Shown: in pieces, positions 8,860 through 18,929 of the stretch | Position numbering within the stretch: the first letter of the stretch is position 1 | Layout: each line of letters starts with the position of its first letter | DNA from: GCA-003244245 sp050699955 | GTDB lineage: Bacteria > Actinomycetota > Actinomycetes > Mycobacteriales > Pseudonocardiaceae | Assembly: GCA_050699955.1 (NCBI GenBank) | Contig: JBOHGD010000010.1 | Span: 46,313 to 110,312 of the forward strand | Length of the DNA: 64,000 nucleotides | Direction of reading: 5' to 3' | The notes under the pieces: model-generated | Seen by the model: the letters and a program-made list of their open reading frames with translations, nothing else | What the model was told of the DNA's origin: nothing | The model's database searches: none | Position numbers and translations under genes: made by a program

Positions 8860-9759
8860 ATGACGGCGGTTCAAGATCCGACAGTGCTACGTCGGCGCCT
8901 CCGGATGGAGCTCAGGAGGGCACGTGACGCCGCCGGGCTGAAGCAAGCGGACGTGGCCCGCGCCATGGATTGGTCACCGTCCAAGCTCATCCGTATCGAG
9001 AGGGGGGATGTGAGTGTCTCGACCAACGACCTCAAGGCACTCCTGAGTCACTACGGGGTGAAGGACAGGGGCCGCGTGGACGGGCTCCTCGAGCTCGCCC
9101 GGTCGGCTCGTGGGGGATCCTTCTACGATCAGTACGGCGAGTTGCTGAAGCCCGGCTTCAAGGACTATCTGGCGTACGAGGCCTCGGCGTCGGTCATCCG
9201 CCAATACGACCCGATCTTGATCCCCGGACTGCTCCAGACCGAGGAGTACGGCCGGGCGATCCTCGAGCAGATGGCTGGTTTCGGTCCGGACAAAGTGGAC
9301 AAGGGGTGGGAGGTCCGGCAGCACCGCCAGGAGTTGCTGGACCGGGAGAATCCCCCGGAGATGATCTACGTCCTGGACGAGGCGGCCCTGCGGCGCGAGG
9401 TCGGCCGCGGACACGTGATGCGCCGCCAGTTGGAGCAGATCAAGGCATTCGGGGACGAGCCGCACATCGGCATCCACATCCTGCCGTTCACGCGCGGCGC
9501 CCACCCGGGCATGGCCGGAAACTTCATTCTGCTGGAGTTCGCCGATCCGAACCTGGACGACACGGTGCACCTGGAGAGCGTCAATCAGATTACTGTCCGT
9601 GACGACACGGACCTCATCGCACGGTATCTCGACAGATTCGCGCAGTTGAAAGACCTGGCGTTGGCACCGGAAGAGAGCGCCGACTTCCTCGACAGTCTGA
9701 TCAGCGAGATGCCGTCCGCAGGGACTTCCACGACCTCCGCAAACAAGGAGGCCGTCTGA
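8860..9759 (+). CDS. XRE helix-turn-helix regulator with DUF5753 (Scr1/WhiJ type)
   Basis: 299 residues. The N-terminal HTH_31/XRE domain covers about 10-70 (LRRARDAAGLKQADVARAMD, then WSPSKLIRIERG). DUF5753 covers about 105-285, recognised by YEASASVIRQYDPILIPGLL, QTEEYGRAIL and the ending segment with HLESVNQITVRDD. These regulators are typical of Actinobacteria and pair with DUF397 proteins; characterised examples include WhiJ-like developmental regulators. The start is an ATG with AAGGCGGG just upstream. A terminator-like hairpin follows the gene. The binding site is unknown; the 29-nt palindrome at 8499 is the obvious candidate. Confidence 0.92.
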   Translation: MTAVQDPTVLRRRLRMELRRARDAAGLKQADVARAMDWSPSKLIRIERGDVSVSTNDLKALLSHYGVKDRGRVDGLLELARSARGGSFYDQYGELLKPGFKDYLAYEASASVIRQYDPILIPGLLQTEEYGRAILEQMAGFGPDKVDKGWEVRQHRQELLDRENPPEMIYVLDEAALRREVGRGHVMRRQLEQIKAFGDEPHIGIHILPFTRGAHPGMAGNFILLEFADPNLDDTVHLESVNQITVRDDTDLIARYLDRFAQLKDLALAPEESADFLDSLISEMPSAGTSTTSANKEAV

Positions 9760-9823
9760 CTGCGAGGAGGTAACCCCATCACGAGACAGTCACCCAGATG
9801 GCGGATGGCGCCAGTATGAAAAA

Positions 9824-9856
9824 GCTGGGGCCGATGCTCGCAACATCGACCCCAGC
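9824..9856 (+). terminator. Hairpin after the XRE gene
   Basis: GCTGGGG and CCCCAGC form the outer 7 pairs, and CGATG and CATCG a further 5 pairs after one mismatch, with a 7-base loop. It starts 65 bases after the XRE stop. No U-tract follows, as is common for actinobacterial terminators. It could also attenuate transcription into the tiny ORF at 9896. Confidence 0.5.
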
Positions 9857-9895
9857 CAACCCTCAATCCCCTCCCAGCCAAGGAGTGACATCGAG

Positions 9896-10003
9896 ATGAT
9901 CTATGGTAGCAGTGATCGGCCCACCCGTCCTAGCGCCCGTCCTAGCGCCAACGCATCCCCTTACCGGGGGAGGCCCGGGGGTAGCGGGAGCAATGGGGGC
10001 TGA
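9896..10003 (+). CDS. Candidate 35-residue Gly/Ser/Pro/Arg-rich peptide
   Basis: An ATG with AAGGAG ten bases upstream opens a 35-codon frame. The peptide has two RPSA units (near residues 12-19), two Tyr, and a Gly/Ser-rich tail ending SGSNGG. I do not recognise a family. It lies directly after the XRE/DUF5753 gene and its hairpin, a setting where very short ORFs are sometimes real. Tiny frames in GC-rich DNA often arise by chance, so this is a candidate only. The rest of the gap up to 10129 shows nothing else I can name. Confidence 0.3.
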   Translation: MIYGSSDRPTRPSARPSANASPYRGRPGGSGSNGG

Positions 10004-10129
10004 ACATCCCCGTGTGACTCAGGGTAGCTGACCACCCGATCAGTGACGGGTGTCGGATCCGATCGGCATGGTGATCGGACCCGGCACCTGGCCGCACTCC
10101 CAGCCAGGAGAGCCGGCCCTGATCCCGCC

Positions 10130-11245
10130 TCACATGCTCGCGGGACCGTCGACCGGCACCCAGCGACCGCCTGCCGCCTCGATCTGCGGCAGGGTCCTGC
10201 GCACCTCGGGCAGCAGGTCGGGCACGAAGAGCAACACAGCGTCGGGGCGAGCCGCCACCAACTCCTCCGGTGCGATCACCGGGATGGCGCTGCCGGGCAG
10301 CCGACGCCCTCGTTTGGCGGGCGCAGCGTCGGCGATCGCGGGCAGCAGCTGTGCGGTGAGCCCGGCCCGGCACAGCAGGGCCACCGAGCGCGACGCCGCG
10401 CTGTACCCGAGCACGCGATGCCCCGCCGCACGCTGCTGGGCGAGCCAGCCGGCCAGTCGATTCGCCGCATCCGACGTGGTCCGCTGCAGCTCACCGACCA
10501 CATCCGGACACCGCACCCCGGCGGCCAGCTCCTCAGCGGCCAGCACCTGCACCGTCCGGTCGGGGGATCCCTCCCGGGTCGCGGCCAGCAGGACCGTCCC
10601 GCCGTAGAGCGGAAACCTGAACGCCGTGCGCGCCGTCAGCCCCGCGGCGGCGAGCATCCCGACCAGCACCGGCGTCGAGTAGTAGGCGTAGTGCGCGTGC
10701 CGCAGCGCGTTCCACTGCCCGCCACGCAGGATCGCGGCCAGCGAATGGAACTGCACCAGCAGCACGCCACCCGGCCGCAACCGAGCGGCCCGGTCGGCCA
10801 GCGCGGCCGCCTGATCGGGCTCGTGCATGAGCCCGAAACAGTCCACCACGACGTCCGCCGCCTCGCCGGGTCCGGCCCGTCGCAGACCGCGGGCGGTGAG
10901 CAGGTCCAGCCAGGACCCGCCGTGCGGGCTGCCGTACTCGGCCACCGTGCCCGATCCAGCGGCGCCGGCGGGCAGCAGTCCGGCCGACGCCACCCGGGCC
11001 ACCGCGTCCGCGGCCTGCTCGGCCAGCGCGGCCGGTTCGGTGCCGCGTGGCTCGTCGGGAACCGTGGGGTCCTCGGCGAGCTGGGCCAGCCCGCACCCCG
11101 CGCACAACCACATCCGCAGTGCGTAGGTGGGATCCGGCCCGGGATCCGCGGCGGGTGGGAAGTGGTCGCTGGCCGGCTGCTCACCGAGATCGAGGACGAC
11201 CTCGCCCTCGGTCGACCGGCAGAACCGGCACACCACGGCCGCCAT
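10130..11245 (-). CDS. Class I methyltransferase, sugar C-methyltransferase type
   Basis: 371 residues from the ATG at 11245 (a longer frame runs to 11290 but overlaps the likely promoter space of the divergent epimerase). The N-terminal zinc site is CRFCRSTEG followed by CAGCGLAQL, then a SAM-binding region (VAEYGSPHGGSWLDLL) and the C-terminal Methyltransf_14-like half (VLGYSAASRSVALLC). This architecture matches NDP-sugar C-methyltransferases such as NovU/TylC3. The SAM motif is degenerate compared with the second copy at 14386, so one of the pair may have changed substrate. Part of the glycan-sugar cluster. Confidence 0.78.
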   Translation of the reverse strand: MAAVVCRFCRSTEGEVVLDLGEQPASDHFPPAADPGPDPTYALRMWLCAGCGLAQLAEDPTVPDEPRGTEPAALAEQAADAVARVASAGLLPAGAAGSGTVAEYGSPHGGSWLDLLTARGLRRAGPGEAADVVVDCFGLMHEPDQAAALADRAARLRPGGVLLVQFHSLAAILRGGQWNALRHAHYAYYSTPVLVGMLAAAGLTARTAFRFPLYGGTVLLAATREGSPDRTVQVLAAEELAAGVRCPDVVGELQRTTSDAANRLAGWLAQQRAAGHRVLGYSAASRSVALLCRAGLTAQLLPAIADAAPAKRGRRLPGSAIPVIAPEELVAARPDAVLLFVPDLLPEVRRTLPQIEAAGGRWVPVDGPASM

Positions 11246-11292
11246 CAGGCGGCCTCGGCGGCTGAGCTGAGCCCGGGTGACATAGTGCACCC

Positions 11293-11829
11293 GTGCAGGT
11301 GCTGACCACCCCTCTCGACGGCGTTCTGCTGTTCGTCCCCACCCCTCATCGGGATGAGCGCGGGCTGTTCACCCGCACGTTCGACACCGCGATCGCCCGC
11401 GCGGCCGGTCTCGACCCGGCGAGCTTCGTGCAGGATTCGCAGTCCCGGTCCCGTCGCGGCGTGCTGCGCGGGCTGCACGGCCGCTGCGGGCACGGCGAGG
11501 CCAAGCTGGTGCGTTGCGCCCACGGCGCGGTGCACGACGTGCTGGTCGACATCCGCCCCGGCTCGGCGACGTTCGGCAGGCACGAGGCGTTCCGGCTGGA
11601 CGACACCGACTTCGCGCATCTCTACGTGCCGACCGGCTTCCTGCACGGTTTCCAGGCACTCACCGAGGTCGCCGACGTGTGCTACCGCATCGACAGCGAG
11701 CACGACCCGGCCGAGGATCTCGGGGTGCGCTACGACGATCCCGATCTCGGCATCGACTGGCCGCTGCCGGTGAGTGCGATGTCCGCCCGGGACGCCGCCG
11801 CCGGCTCCTTCGCGCAGCTGCACCCGTGA
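11293..11829 (+). CDS. dTDP-4-dehydrorhamnose 3,5-epimerase family protein
   Basis: 178 residues, GTG start. Cupin fold of the RmlC family: FTRTF then the catalytic loop RGVLRGLHGRCGHGEAKLV, with His62 in the usual base position and Tyr131 in VCYRIDSEHDP as the acid. Where rhamnose-pathway RmlC has RGLHYQ, this protein has RGLHGR, which suggests a modified-sugar epimerase. It is the only plus-strand gene of this sub-cluster and is divergent from the methyltransferase gene. The TGA stop lies inside a palindromic repeat element. Confidence 0.86.
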   Translation: MQVLTTPLDGVLLFVPTPHRDERGLFTRTFDTAIARAAGLDPASFVQDSQSRSRRGVLRGLHGRCGHGEAKLVRCAHGAVHDVLVDIRPGSATFGRHEAFRLDDTDFAHLYVPTGFLHGFQALTEVADVCYRIDSEHDPAEDLGVRYDDPDLGIDWPLPVSAMSARDAAAGSFAQLHP

Positions 11830-11867
11830 GTGGTAATCACGGCTATAGCTCACATCGCCACTCACGG
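11824..11867. repeat. Palindromic repeat element, copy 1
   Basis: Perfect 10-bp arms CCGTGAGTGG and CCACTCACGG around a 24-base loop containing GCTATAGCTC. It aligns along its full length with the element at 12905-12952 when both are read on the minus strand. It supplies the TGA stop of the 3,5-epimerase and overlaps the last codons of the convergent SDR gene, so it may double as a bidirectional terminator. Confidence 0.75.
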
Positions 11868-12881
11868 CCGCATCGCGACGGTGAGCTGGCCGGCTGCCTG
11901 ACGGTCCGAGAGCCGGGCGAGCCTGGTGAAGCGCCGCTCGAACCCTTCGCGGGTCAGGCCGTACTCGAGGTAGGCGTGGAGGAGCTCGCGCGCCCCGTCC
12001 TCGATGCTGTGGCGGGCCACGAAATCGGGTAAGGCGGTGCGCAGCGCGGAGAAGTCCACCCGGTAGGAGCGCGGATCCGGGCCGTTCTCCCCGGTGATCG
12101 CGAGGACGGAGCCGGGCACGGTGCTCGCCACCGCGTCCGCGATCTGCTTCACCGTGACGTTGTTCGCCTCGCTGCCGACGTTGAACGCCCGGGCGTGCAC
12201 CACCTCCCGGGGGGCAGCCAGCGCGGAGGCGAAGGCGGCCGCGATGTCCGAGGCGTGCACCAGGGGCCGCCACGGGGTGCCGTCGGAGAGCACCCGCACC
12301 TGCCCGGAGAGCACCGCGTGGCCGACCAGGTTGTTCAACACGATGTCGGCCCGCAGCCGGGGGGAGAACCCGAACGCGGTCGCGTTACGCAGCGACACCG
12401 GGGTGAAGGAGTCCTCGGCCAGCGCGAACAGCGCGTCCTCGACCCGCACCTTGGACTCCGCGTACGGCGTGACGGGTCGCAGCGGCGCGTCCTCGGCGAC
12501 CAGCTCCTCGCCGCCCGCCGCGCCGTACACCGAGCACGTGGAGGCGTAGAGGAAGCGGCGCACGCCTGCGTCGCGGGCCAGCCGTGCCAGCCGGATCGAG
12601 GCGTGCAGGTTGATGTCGTAGGTGATCTGCGGGGCCAGTGAGCCCAGCGGGTCGTTGGACAGCGCCGCCAGGTGGACGACGGCGTCGAAACCCGCCAGCT
12701 GCTCGGGCCTGACATCCCGCAGGTCCACCGCCATACCCGGCGGATCGGCCGGCGCCGGGCCGAGCACGCAGTCAGCGAACAGCCCGGAGTCCAGCCCGAT
12801 GACCTCGTGCCCGGCCGCGGCCAGTACCGGTGCCATCACAGTGCCCAAATAGCCCAGGTGCCCGGTCAGCAGAACCCGCAT
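11862..12881 (-). CDS. NAD-dependent epimerase/dehydratase (extended SDR)
   Basis: 339 residues; the ATG at 12881 is preceded by AGGAGG, whereas the open frame to 12944 runs through a repeat element. Rossmann motif TGHLGYLG (residues 6-13), STCSVYG (114-120) and catalytic YAESK (Tyr140, Lys144) identify an extended SDR acting on an NDP-sugar. The C-terminal part VNVTVKQ-like segment NNVTVKQIADAV is typical of sugar epimerases. Works with the 3,5-epimerase, methyltransferases and nucleotidyltransferase in making an unusual sugar. Exact reaction (4-reduction, epimerisation or dehydration) cannot be told. Confidence 0.87.
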   Translation of the reverse strand: MRVLLTGHLGYLGTVMAPVLAAAGHEVIGLDSGLFADCVLGPAPADPPGMAVDLRDVRPEQLAGFDAVVHLAALSNDPLGSLAPQITYDINLHASIRLARLARDAGVRRFLYASTCSVYGAAGGEELVAEDAPLRPVTPYAESKVRVEDALFALAEDSFTPVSLRNATAFGFSPRLRADIVLNNLVGHAVLSGQVRVLSDGTPWRPLVHASDIAAAFASALAAPREVVHARAFNVGSEANNVTVKQIADAVASTVPGSVLAITGENGPDPRSYRVDFSALRTALPDFVARHSIEDGARELLHAYLEYGLTREGFERRFTRLARLSDRQAAGQLTVAMRP

Positions 12882-12904
12882 GACAGTCCTTCCTCCTGTG
12901 GATA

Positions 12905-12952
12905 ACCCGTGAGTGCGAAACAGAGCTATGACTCGCAACGCCACTCACGGGT
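12905..12952. repeat. Palindromic repeat element, copy 2
   Basis: Perfect 11-bp arms ACCCGTGAGTG and CACTCACGGGT around a 26-base loop containing GAGCTATGACTCGC. Same element family as 11824-11867. The PIG-L gene reads into it, and its TGA stop is the TGA of the repeat arm, exactly as for the 3,5-epimerase with copy 1. Confidence 0.75.
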
Positions 12953-13589
12953 GGCGCAGCACCAGTTTCGAGATGTGGAACGCCTCGGCGTAGCGGGCGT
13001 GGCACTGCACGCCCCGGATCCGGGCCAGCCCGGTGAACGTCTCGGCGTCGAACCAGCTGCGGCCCGCCTGCGAGGAGTAGTGGGCCGCCAGCAAAGCGAT
13101 CTTCTCCGCCAGCACGTCGGCGGTCAGCGGCAGGTAGGCCTGCGGCTGGGCGAGGTCGCCGTCCCACTTGAGGATCTCGTAGCCGAGCACCAGATGGTCG
13201 CGGAACGCGGTGGGCACCAGCTCGGCCAGCGCGCGGTGGTCCTGATGGTGATCATGCATCGACGGTGCGAGGATCAGGTCCGGGTCGCCGCAGCCGCGGA
13301 GCTCCTCCAGCGCGAGTTTGGCCCGCTCCCAGTGCGCAGGCACTCGCCCGTCCGGCAGGTCCAGTACCCGCACCGAAAGCTCCGCCTTCGGGCAGAAAGC
13401 GCTCAGCGCCATCCGCTCCTCGGTCTCCCGGTCGGTGCCGCCCCCGGTGAGCACCAGTGCGGTGACCCGCAACCCGGCCTGCGCCCGGCACAGCGTGAGC
13501 AGGGCGCCCCCGGCCCCGATGGCGACGTCGTCGCAGTGTGCCCCGATCAGCAGCAGGTGCTGCAGCCGTTCGGGCAGCAGAGCGCGCAT
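12945..13589 (-). CDS. PIG-L family deacetylase
   Basis: 214 residues from the ATG at 13589, which overlaps the TGA of the upstream nucleotidyltransferase. The AHCDD motif (Ala17-Asp21, in IGAHCDDVAIGAGG) is the zinc-binding/catalytic AHxDD signature of the PIG-L/LmbE superfamily, and HDHHQDHRAL supplies the later His ligand. Such enzymes remove N-acetyl groups from amino sugars (GlcNAc-PI, mycothiol and bacillithiol precursors, antibiotic sugars). Its place in the glycan operon suggests it deacetylates an amino-sugar intermediate of the surface polymer rather than acting in mycothiol synthesis. Confidence 0.88.
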   Translation of the reverse strand: MRALLPERLQHLLLIGAHCDDVAIGAGGALLTLCRAQAGLRVTALVLTGGGTDRETEERMALSAFCPKAELSVRVLDLPDGRVPAHWERAKLALEELRGCGDPDLILAPSMHDHHQDHRALAELVPTAFRDHLVLGYEILKWDGDLAQPQAYLPLTADVLAEKIALLAAHYSSQAGRSWFDAETFTGLARIRGVQCHARYAEAFHISKLVLRHP

Positions 13590-14389
13590 CAGCGGGTTGC
13601 ACCGACGTGACCGGCCAACGGGCGTTCCCACAGCATCCACGGGCGCCGGCCCGATTCGTAGGCCGCTTCGAGGGCCGCCCGCTCCTTGACCGTGTCCGCG
13701 GGCTGCCAGAACCCCCGGTAGGGATACCCGAGCAGCCGGCCTCGCTTGGCGAGCTCGGTACACGCGTCCCCGACGAGGTCACCGTTCGGCGGCAGGTGGT
13801 CGAACACCTGCGGGCGCAGCAGGAAGTAGCCCCCGTTCTCCCACAGCGGCATGGTGTTCACCGCGATGATCTCATCCACCCGGCACTCTTCGCCGAGCTG
13901 CACGCAGTGGAACGCCGACTGTGGCGGGACGGCCAGCAAGGATGCGGTCGCGTCCGATGCGGCGAAGCGCTCGACCATGTCGTCCAGCGGCGCGTCGGTC
14001 AGCACGTCGGCGTAGTTGGCCAGGAACATCTCCTCATCCGCGACGTACTCGCGCACCCGGCGCAGTCGCTCACCGATCGGGGAGTCCAGTCCGGTGTGGA
14101 CGAAGGTGACCGTCCAGTCGCCGATGTCCGTGCCGAGCATCTCGACCTCGCCGCGACGCAGCACGAAGTCGTTGGACGCCGTCTCGGTGTAGTGCAGGAA
14201 GAAGTCCTTGATGTGGTGCGCGCCGTAGCCCAGACACAGCACGAAGTCGGTGTGGCCGAAATGCGCGTAGTACCGCATGACGTGCCACAGCAGCGGCCGC
14301 GGCCCGACCTTGACCATCGGCTTGGGCAGGTCGGAGACGCCGTCGCGCATCCGCATACCGTAGCCGCCACAGAACAACACGACCTTCAT
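13589..14389 (-). CDS. Sugar-1-phosphate nucleotidyltransferase, RfbF-like
   Basis: 266 residues; the ATG at 14389 overlaps the TGA of the methyltransferase gene upstream. N-terminal nucleotide-binding loop FCGGYGMRMR followed by LPKPMVKVGPRPLLWHVMRYYAHFG, GYGAHHIKDFF and the late FWQPADTVKERAALE end are characteristic of glucose-1-phosphate cytidylyltransferase (RfbF) relatives. The usual GGxGTR is altered to GGYGMR. It should activate a sugar phosphate with a nucleotide (CTP by family resemblance) to feed the epimerase and C-methyltransferases. Middle gene of an overlapping minus-strand operon running from 18567 to 12945. Confidence 0.85.
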   Translation of the reverse strand: MKVVLFCGGYGMRMRDGVSDLPKPMVKVGPRPLLWHVMRYYAHFGHTDFVLCLGYGAHHIKDFFLHYTETASNDFVLRRGEVEMLGTDIGDWTVTFVHTGLDSPIGERLRRVREYVADEEMFLANYADVLTDAPLDDMVERFAASDATASLLAVPPQSAFHCVQLGEECRVDEIIAVNTMPLWENGGYFLLRPQVFDHLPPNGDLVGDACTELAKRGRLLGYPYRGFWQPADTVKERAALEAAYESGRRPWMLWERPLAGHVGATR

Positions 14390-15677
14390 GGCGAGACCAC
14401 CTCCAGGGCGGGAATCGGAAAGACCAGCCGCCCGCCCCACTCGGCGACGTAGCAGAGTTGCGCGGACAGCTCCGTCCGCAGATTCCACGGCAGCACCAGC
14501 ACATAGTCCGGGCGGTCCGCGGCGATCTGTTCGGGCGGGAGGATCGGGATACGGGTGCCAGGCGTGAACCGGCCGTGCTTGTAGGGGTTGCGGTCGACTG
14601 TGTAGCGCAGCAGGTCGGGCCGGATCCCGCAGTAGTTCAGCAGCGTGTTGCCCTTGCCGGGCGCCCCGTAGCCGACCACGGTCGCGCCGTCCGCCGCGGC
14701 GTCGAGCAGGAAGCGCAGCAGACCGGCGCGCACCCGATGCACGGCGGGGGCGAAGCCGCCGTGACCGGCCAGGGTGGACAACCCAGCGGCCCGCTCCTGC
14801 TCGAGGATCTCGGCCACCACCGGCGAGGGCGCACCGGCGACCTCGACCCGTCGGGCCCAGAGCCGGATCGAGCCACCGTGAGTGGACAGCAGGTCGGCAT
14901 CGACCAGCGCCAGCCCGCCCTCGGCCAGCGCGCGCTGTGCCGTGCGCAGCGTGTAGTACTGGAAGTGCTCGTGGTAGATGGTGTCGAACTGGGTGTACCG
15001 GACCAGGCTGAGCAGGTGCTGCACCTCGATGCAGACCCACCCGTCCTCGGCGACCAGCTCGCGCAGCCCTCGGGTGAACCCGATGAGGTCGGGGATGTGG
15101 GCGTAGACGTTGTTGGCGACCACCAGGTCCGCTGGTCCGTGCACGGCGCGCACCTCGGCGCCGGTCTGCGGGGACAGGAAGGCCGTCAACGTGGGGATCC
15201 TTCGATCCCGGGCCGCGTCGCCGACGTTGCGCGACGGCTCCACACCGAGACAACGGATGCCGCGTTGCACGACATGCTGCAGGAGATAGCCGTCGTTGCT
15301 GGCCACTTCGACGACGAAGGACTCCGGCCCCAGCCCCAACCGCCGCGCGGCGCCGGCCACGAACCGATCGGCGTGTGCCACCCAGGAGTCGGAGTACGAC
15401 GAGAAGTAGGCGTAGTCGGTGAAGGTGTCCTCGGGTGTGATGAGAGCGGGCAGCTGCACCAGCAGGCACTCCCGGCACACCCGCGCGTGCAGGGGATAGG
15501 TCGGCTCGGGATCGTCCAGCTCGGCAGCGGTGAGGAACCGCTCGCACGGCGGGGTGGCCCCCAGATCGAGGAAGCTCGCCAGATCCGATGCCCCGCAGAG
15601 CCGGCACGACATGGCGGGCGGCAACGCGATCTGGGTGCCGTCGGCGCCGCACGAGGTATCCATCGCCCGCACCGTCG

Positions 15678-15684
<7 letters not shown>
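14386..15684 (-). CDS. Class I SAM methyltransferase, NovU/TylC3-type C-methyltransferase
   Basis: 432 residues. Zinc site CRLCGASDLASFLDLGATP with later CRECLLVQL, SAM motif FVVEVASNDGYLLQ (about residues 123-136), the middle HEHFQYYTL with active-site His/Glu/Tyr of sugar C-methyltransferases, and a C-terminal domain with VVGYGAPGKGNTLLNY. This is the full-strength paralogue of the protein at 10130. The start at 15684 overlaps the dehydrogenase gene by 7 bases; an internal ATG at 15663 is the alternative. Predicted to add a methyl branch to a 4-keto sugar. It ends in an ATGA overlap with the nucleotidyltransferase. Confidence 0.88.
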
Positions 15685-17058
<1,374 letters not shown>

Positions 17059-17069
<11 letters not shown>

Positions 17070-18567
17070 CGCGGCCTCGCAGTACGGCGCCCGCGGTCTT
17101 CCAGATGATGGCGGCGTCCATGGCCGGTGAGCAGTTCTCGACGTAGCGCAGGTCGAGGCGGACGGTGTCCTCCCAGGACAGGTCGCTGCGCCCGCTGACC
17201 TGCCAGAGCCCGGTCAGGCCGGGTTTGACCAGCAACCGCCGCCGGGCGTCGACACCGTAATGAGCCACCTCCGCGGGCAATGGGGGCCGCGGCCCGACCA
17301 GCGACATGTCCCCGGTCAGCACGTTGACCAACTGCGGCAGCTCATCGAGGGAATACCGGCGCAGAAACCCCCCGACCCTGGTGATCCGGGGATCGGCCCG
17401 CATCTTGAACAACGGCCCGGCACCCTCATTGACCGCGTCCAGCTCCATCCGGCGCCGTTCCGCGTCCACCACCATCGACCGGAACTTCACCATCTCGAAC
17501 AGTTCCCCGGCCTTACCCACCCGCTGCTGACGAAACAACACCGCCCCGCCGTCCTCCAACCGGATCGCCACCGCCACCAACACCAGCAGCGGGAAAATCA
17601 TCAACAACACCCCCACCGCCACCACCCGATCCAGCACCGCCTTACACACCCACCACCCCCCCGAAAACCGCGGCTGAGAAACATGCAACAACGTCAGCCC
17701 ATACACCGGAGACACATGCAACCGCGGCCCGGTGACCTCCATCAATGCCGGCGCCACCACCAACTCCACCGCCACCCCCTCCATATCCCACGCCAGCCGC
17801 CGGATCCGATCCCGCGACCAATACGGATCCGGCGCCACCGCCACCACGCGATAGCCCCCCACCCGCACCACGTCCGCCACCTCACCCAGCCCTCCCACCA
17901 CCGGCACCCCCCGCACCGACAATGGCCGCTGCCCCATCACACCCGGCACACACACCCCCGCCACCACCCACCCGTAGTGCCCCTCGCGGCGGGTCCGATC
18001 AATCAGATCCCCCACTTCCTCCACGCTCCCCGCCACCAACACCGCATGCATGCACTCACCCCGCGCCCGCCGCGCATGCAACAACCCCCGCAACCCGAAC
18101 CGGGACATCACCAACGACAACCCCATCACCGGTAACACACCGAACACCCACGGCCGGAAGTAATCCCCCTTCACCACCAAGGCCATCAAACTCAACACCA
18201 CCCCAGCCCCCACGACCGCCTTCACCAATCGCCGAAGCTCCTCCACCCCCTGCCCCAACACCCGCGACTCCCACACCCGACACACCAGCAATCCACCGAC
18301 CACACAACACCCGACCCCAACAGCAACAAACAAATGCCCCGCCGAACCACCATCAACAACCAACAAACCCAACCAAACAACCGCCATCACAACCACCACA
18401 TCAACCAACACCACCAACCCCCGATAAATCTGCTCCCACCCCATCACCGGCACCTCCACCACGGGCGGCACACACATCCGCGGCACCGCGCACACCGAAG
18501 TCATGTCGATCATCGGAGGTGCGTCGAGTACCGAAGCCGCATCGGCTGATTCCCCGCTGTTGGCCAC
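17059..18567 (-). CDS. Undecaprenyl-phosphate sugar transferase (WbaP/polyprenyl glycosylphosphotransferase type)
   Basis: 502 residues from a GTG at 18567 with AGGGA upstream; the frame is open to 18861 but the extra part is unlikely to be coding. Four or five N-terminal membrane helices (about 45-170), a CoA-binding-like middle domain, one further helix (VVAVGVLLMIFPLLVLVAVAI) and the C-terminal bacterial sugar transferase domain with FRQQRVGK, FEMVKFRSM, RRYSLDELPQL, GDMSLVGPRP and LWQVSGRS. It attaches the first sugar phosphate to undecaprenyl phosphate. The N-terminal half uses G/T-ending codons and avoids third-position C, unlike the C-terminal half. Confidence 0.9.
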
Positions 18568-18737
18568 GTGCCGTCCCTGTGGTCGAGCTAGCCCCCCACT
18601 AGCGTGAAAATGCGCAGGCGCATGCCGGGTCGACCCGTTCGGAGTACCCATGCAATGCCCCGCGGCGCAGGCATCCACCGGTTGGGTGGCTGACTGCCCA
18701 TGGTTGCCATATCGGCACAGAGGGTCACACGTTACGG

Positions 18738-18780
18738 GTGGGGGCCAACTCATCGAGGAACTCTCTCGCTCGGCCCCCAC
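18738..18780. other. Stem-loop upstream of the sugar transferase gene
   Basis: GTGGGGGCC (18738-18746) and GGCCCCCAC (18772-18780) form a perfect 9-bp stem around a 25-base loop. It lies about 170 bases upstream of the chosen start of the sugar transferase and about 150 bases past the end of the convergent-side TetR gene region, so it could be a leader structure of the glycan operon or a terminator. I see no gene in 18568-18929. Confidence 0.35.
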
Positions 18781-18929
18781 GACATGCTCACCATGAGTAT
18801 CGAAGCTGTTGCTAACAGCGGCGATCACAGAGCGGTGAGACCGTAGGGTCGGCGTCATCACCCGAATGATTGATACTCCATCCGAGTGACATCACGGCGA
18901 GAAATACGGGAGATGAGATTCTTGGGCGG

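Noticed and set aside
9798..9899. Short frames before the 35-residue peptide, linked by ATGA overlaps
   Set aside because: They coincide with the hairpin at 9824-9856 and have no usable start near the GAGGAGGT site.
17260..18602. Long plus-strand Pro/His-rich frames opposite the sugar transferase
   Set aside because: They mirror the A/C-only composition of the antisense strand; the minus strand carries clear family motifs.
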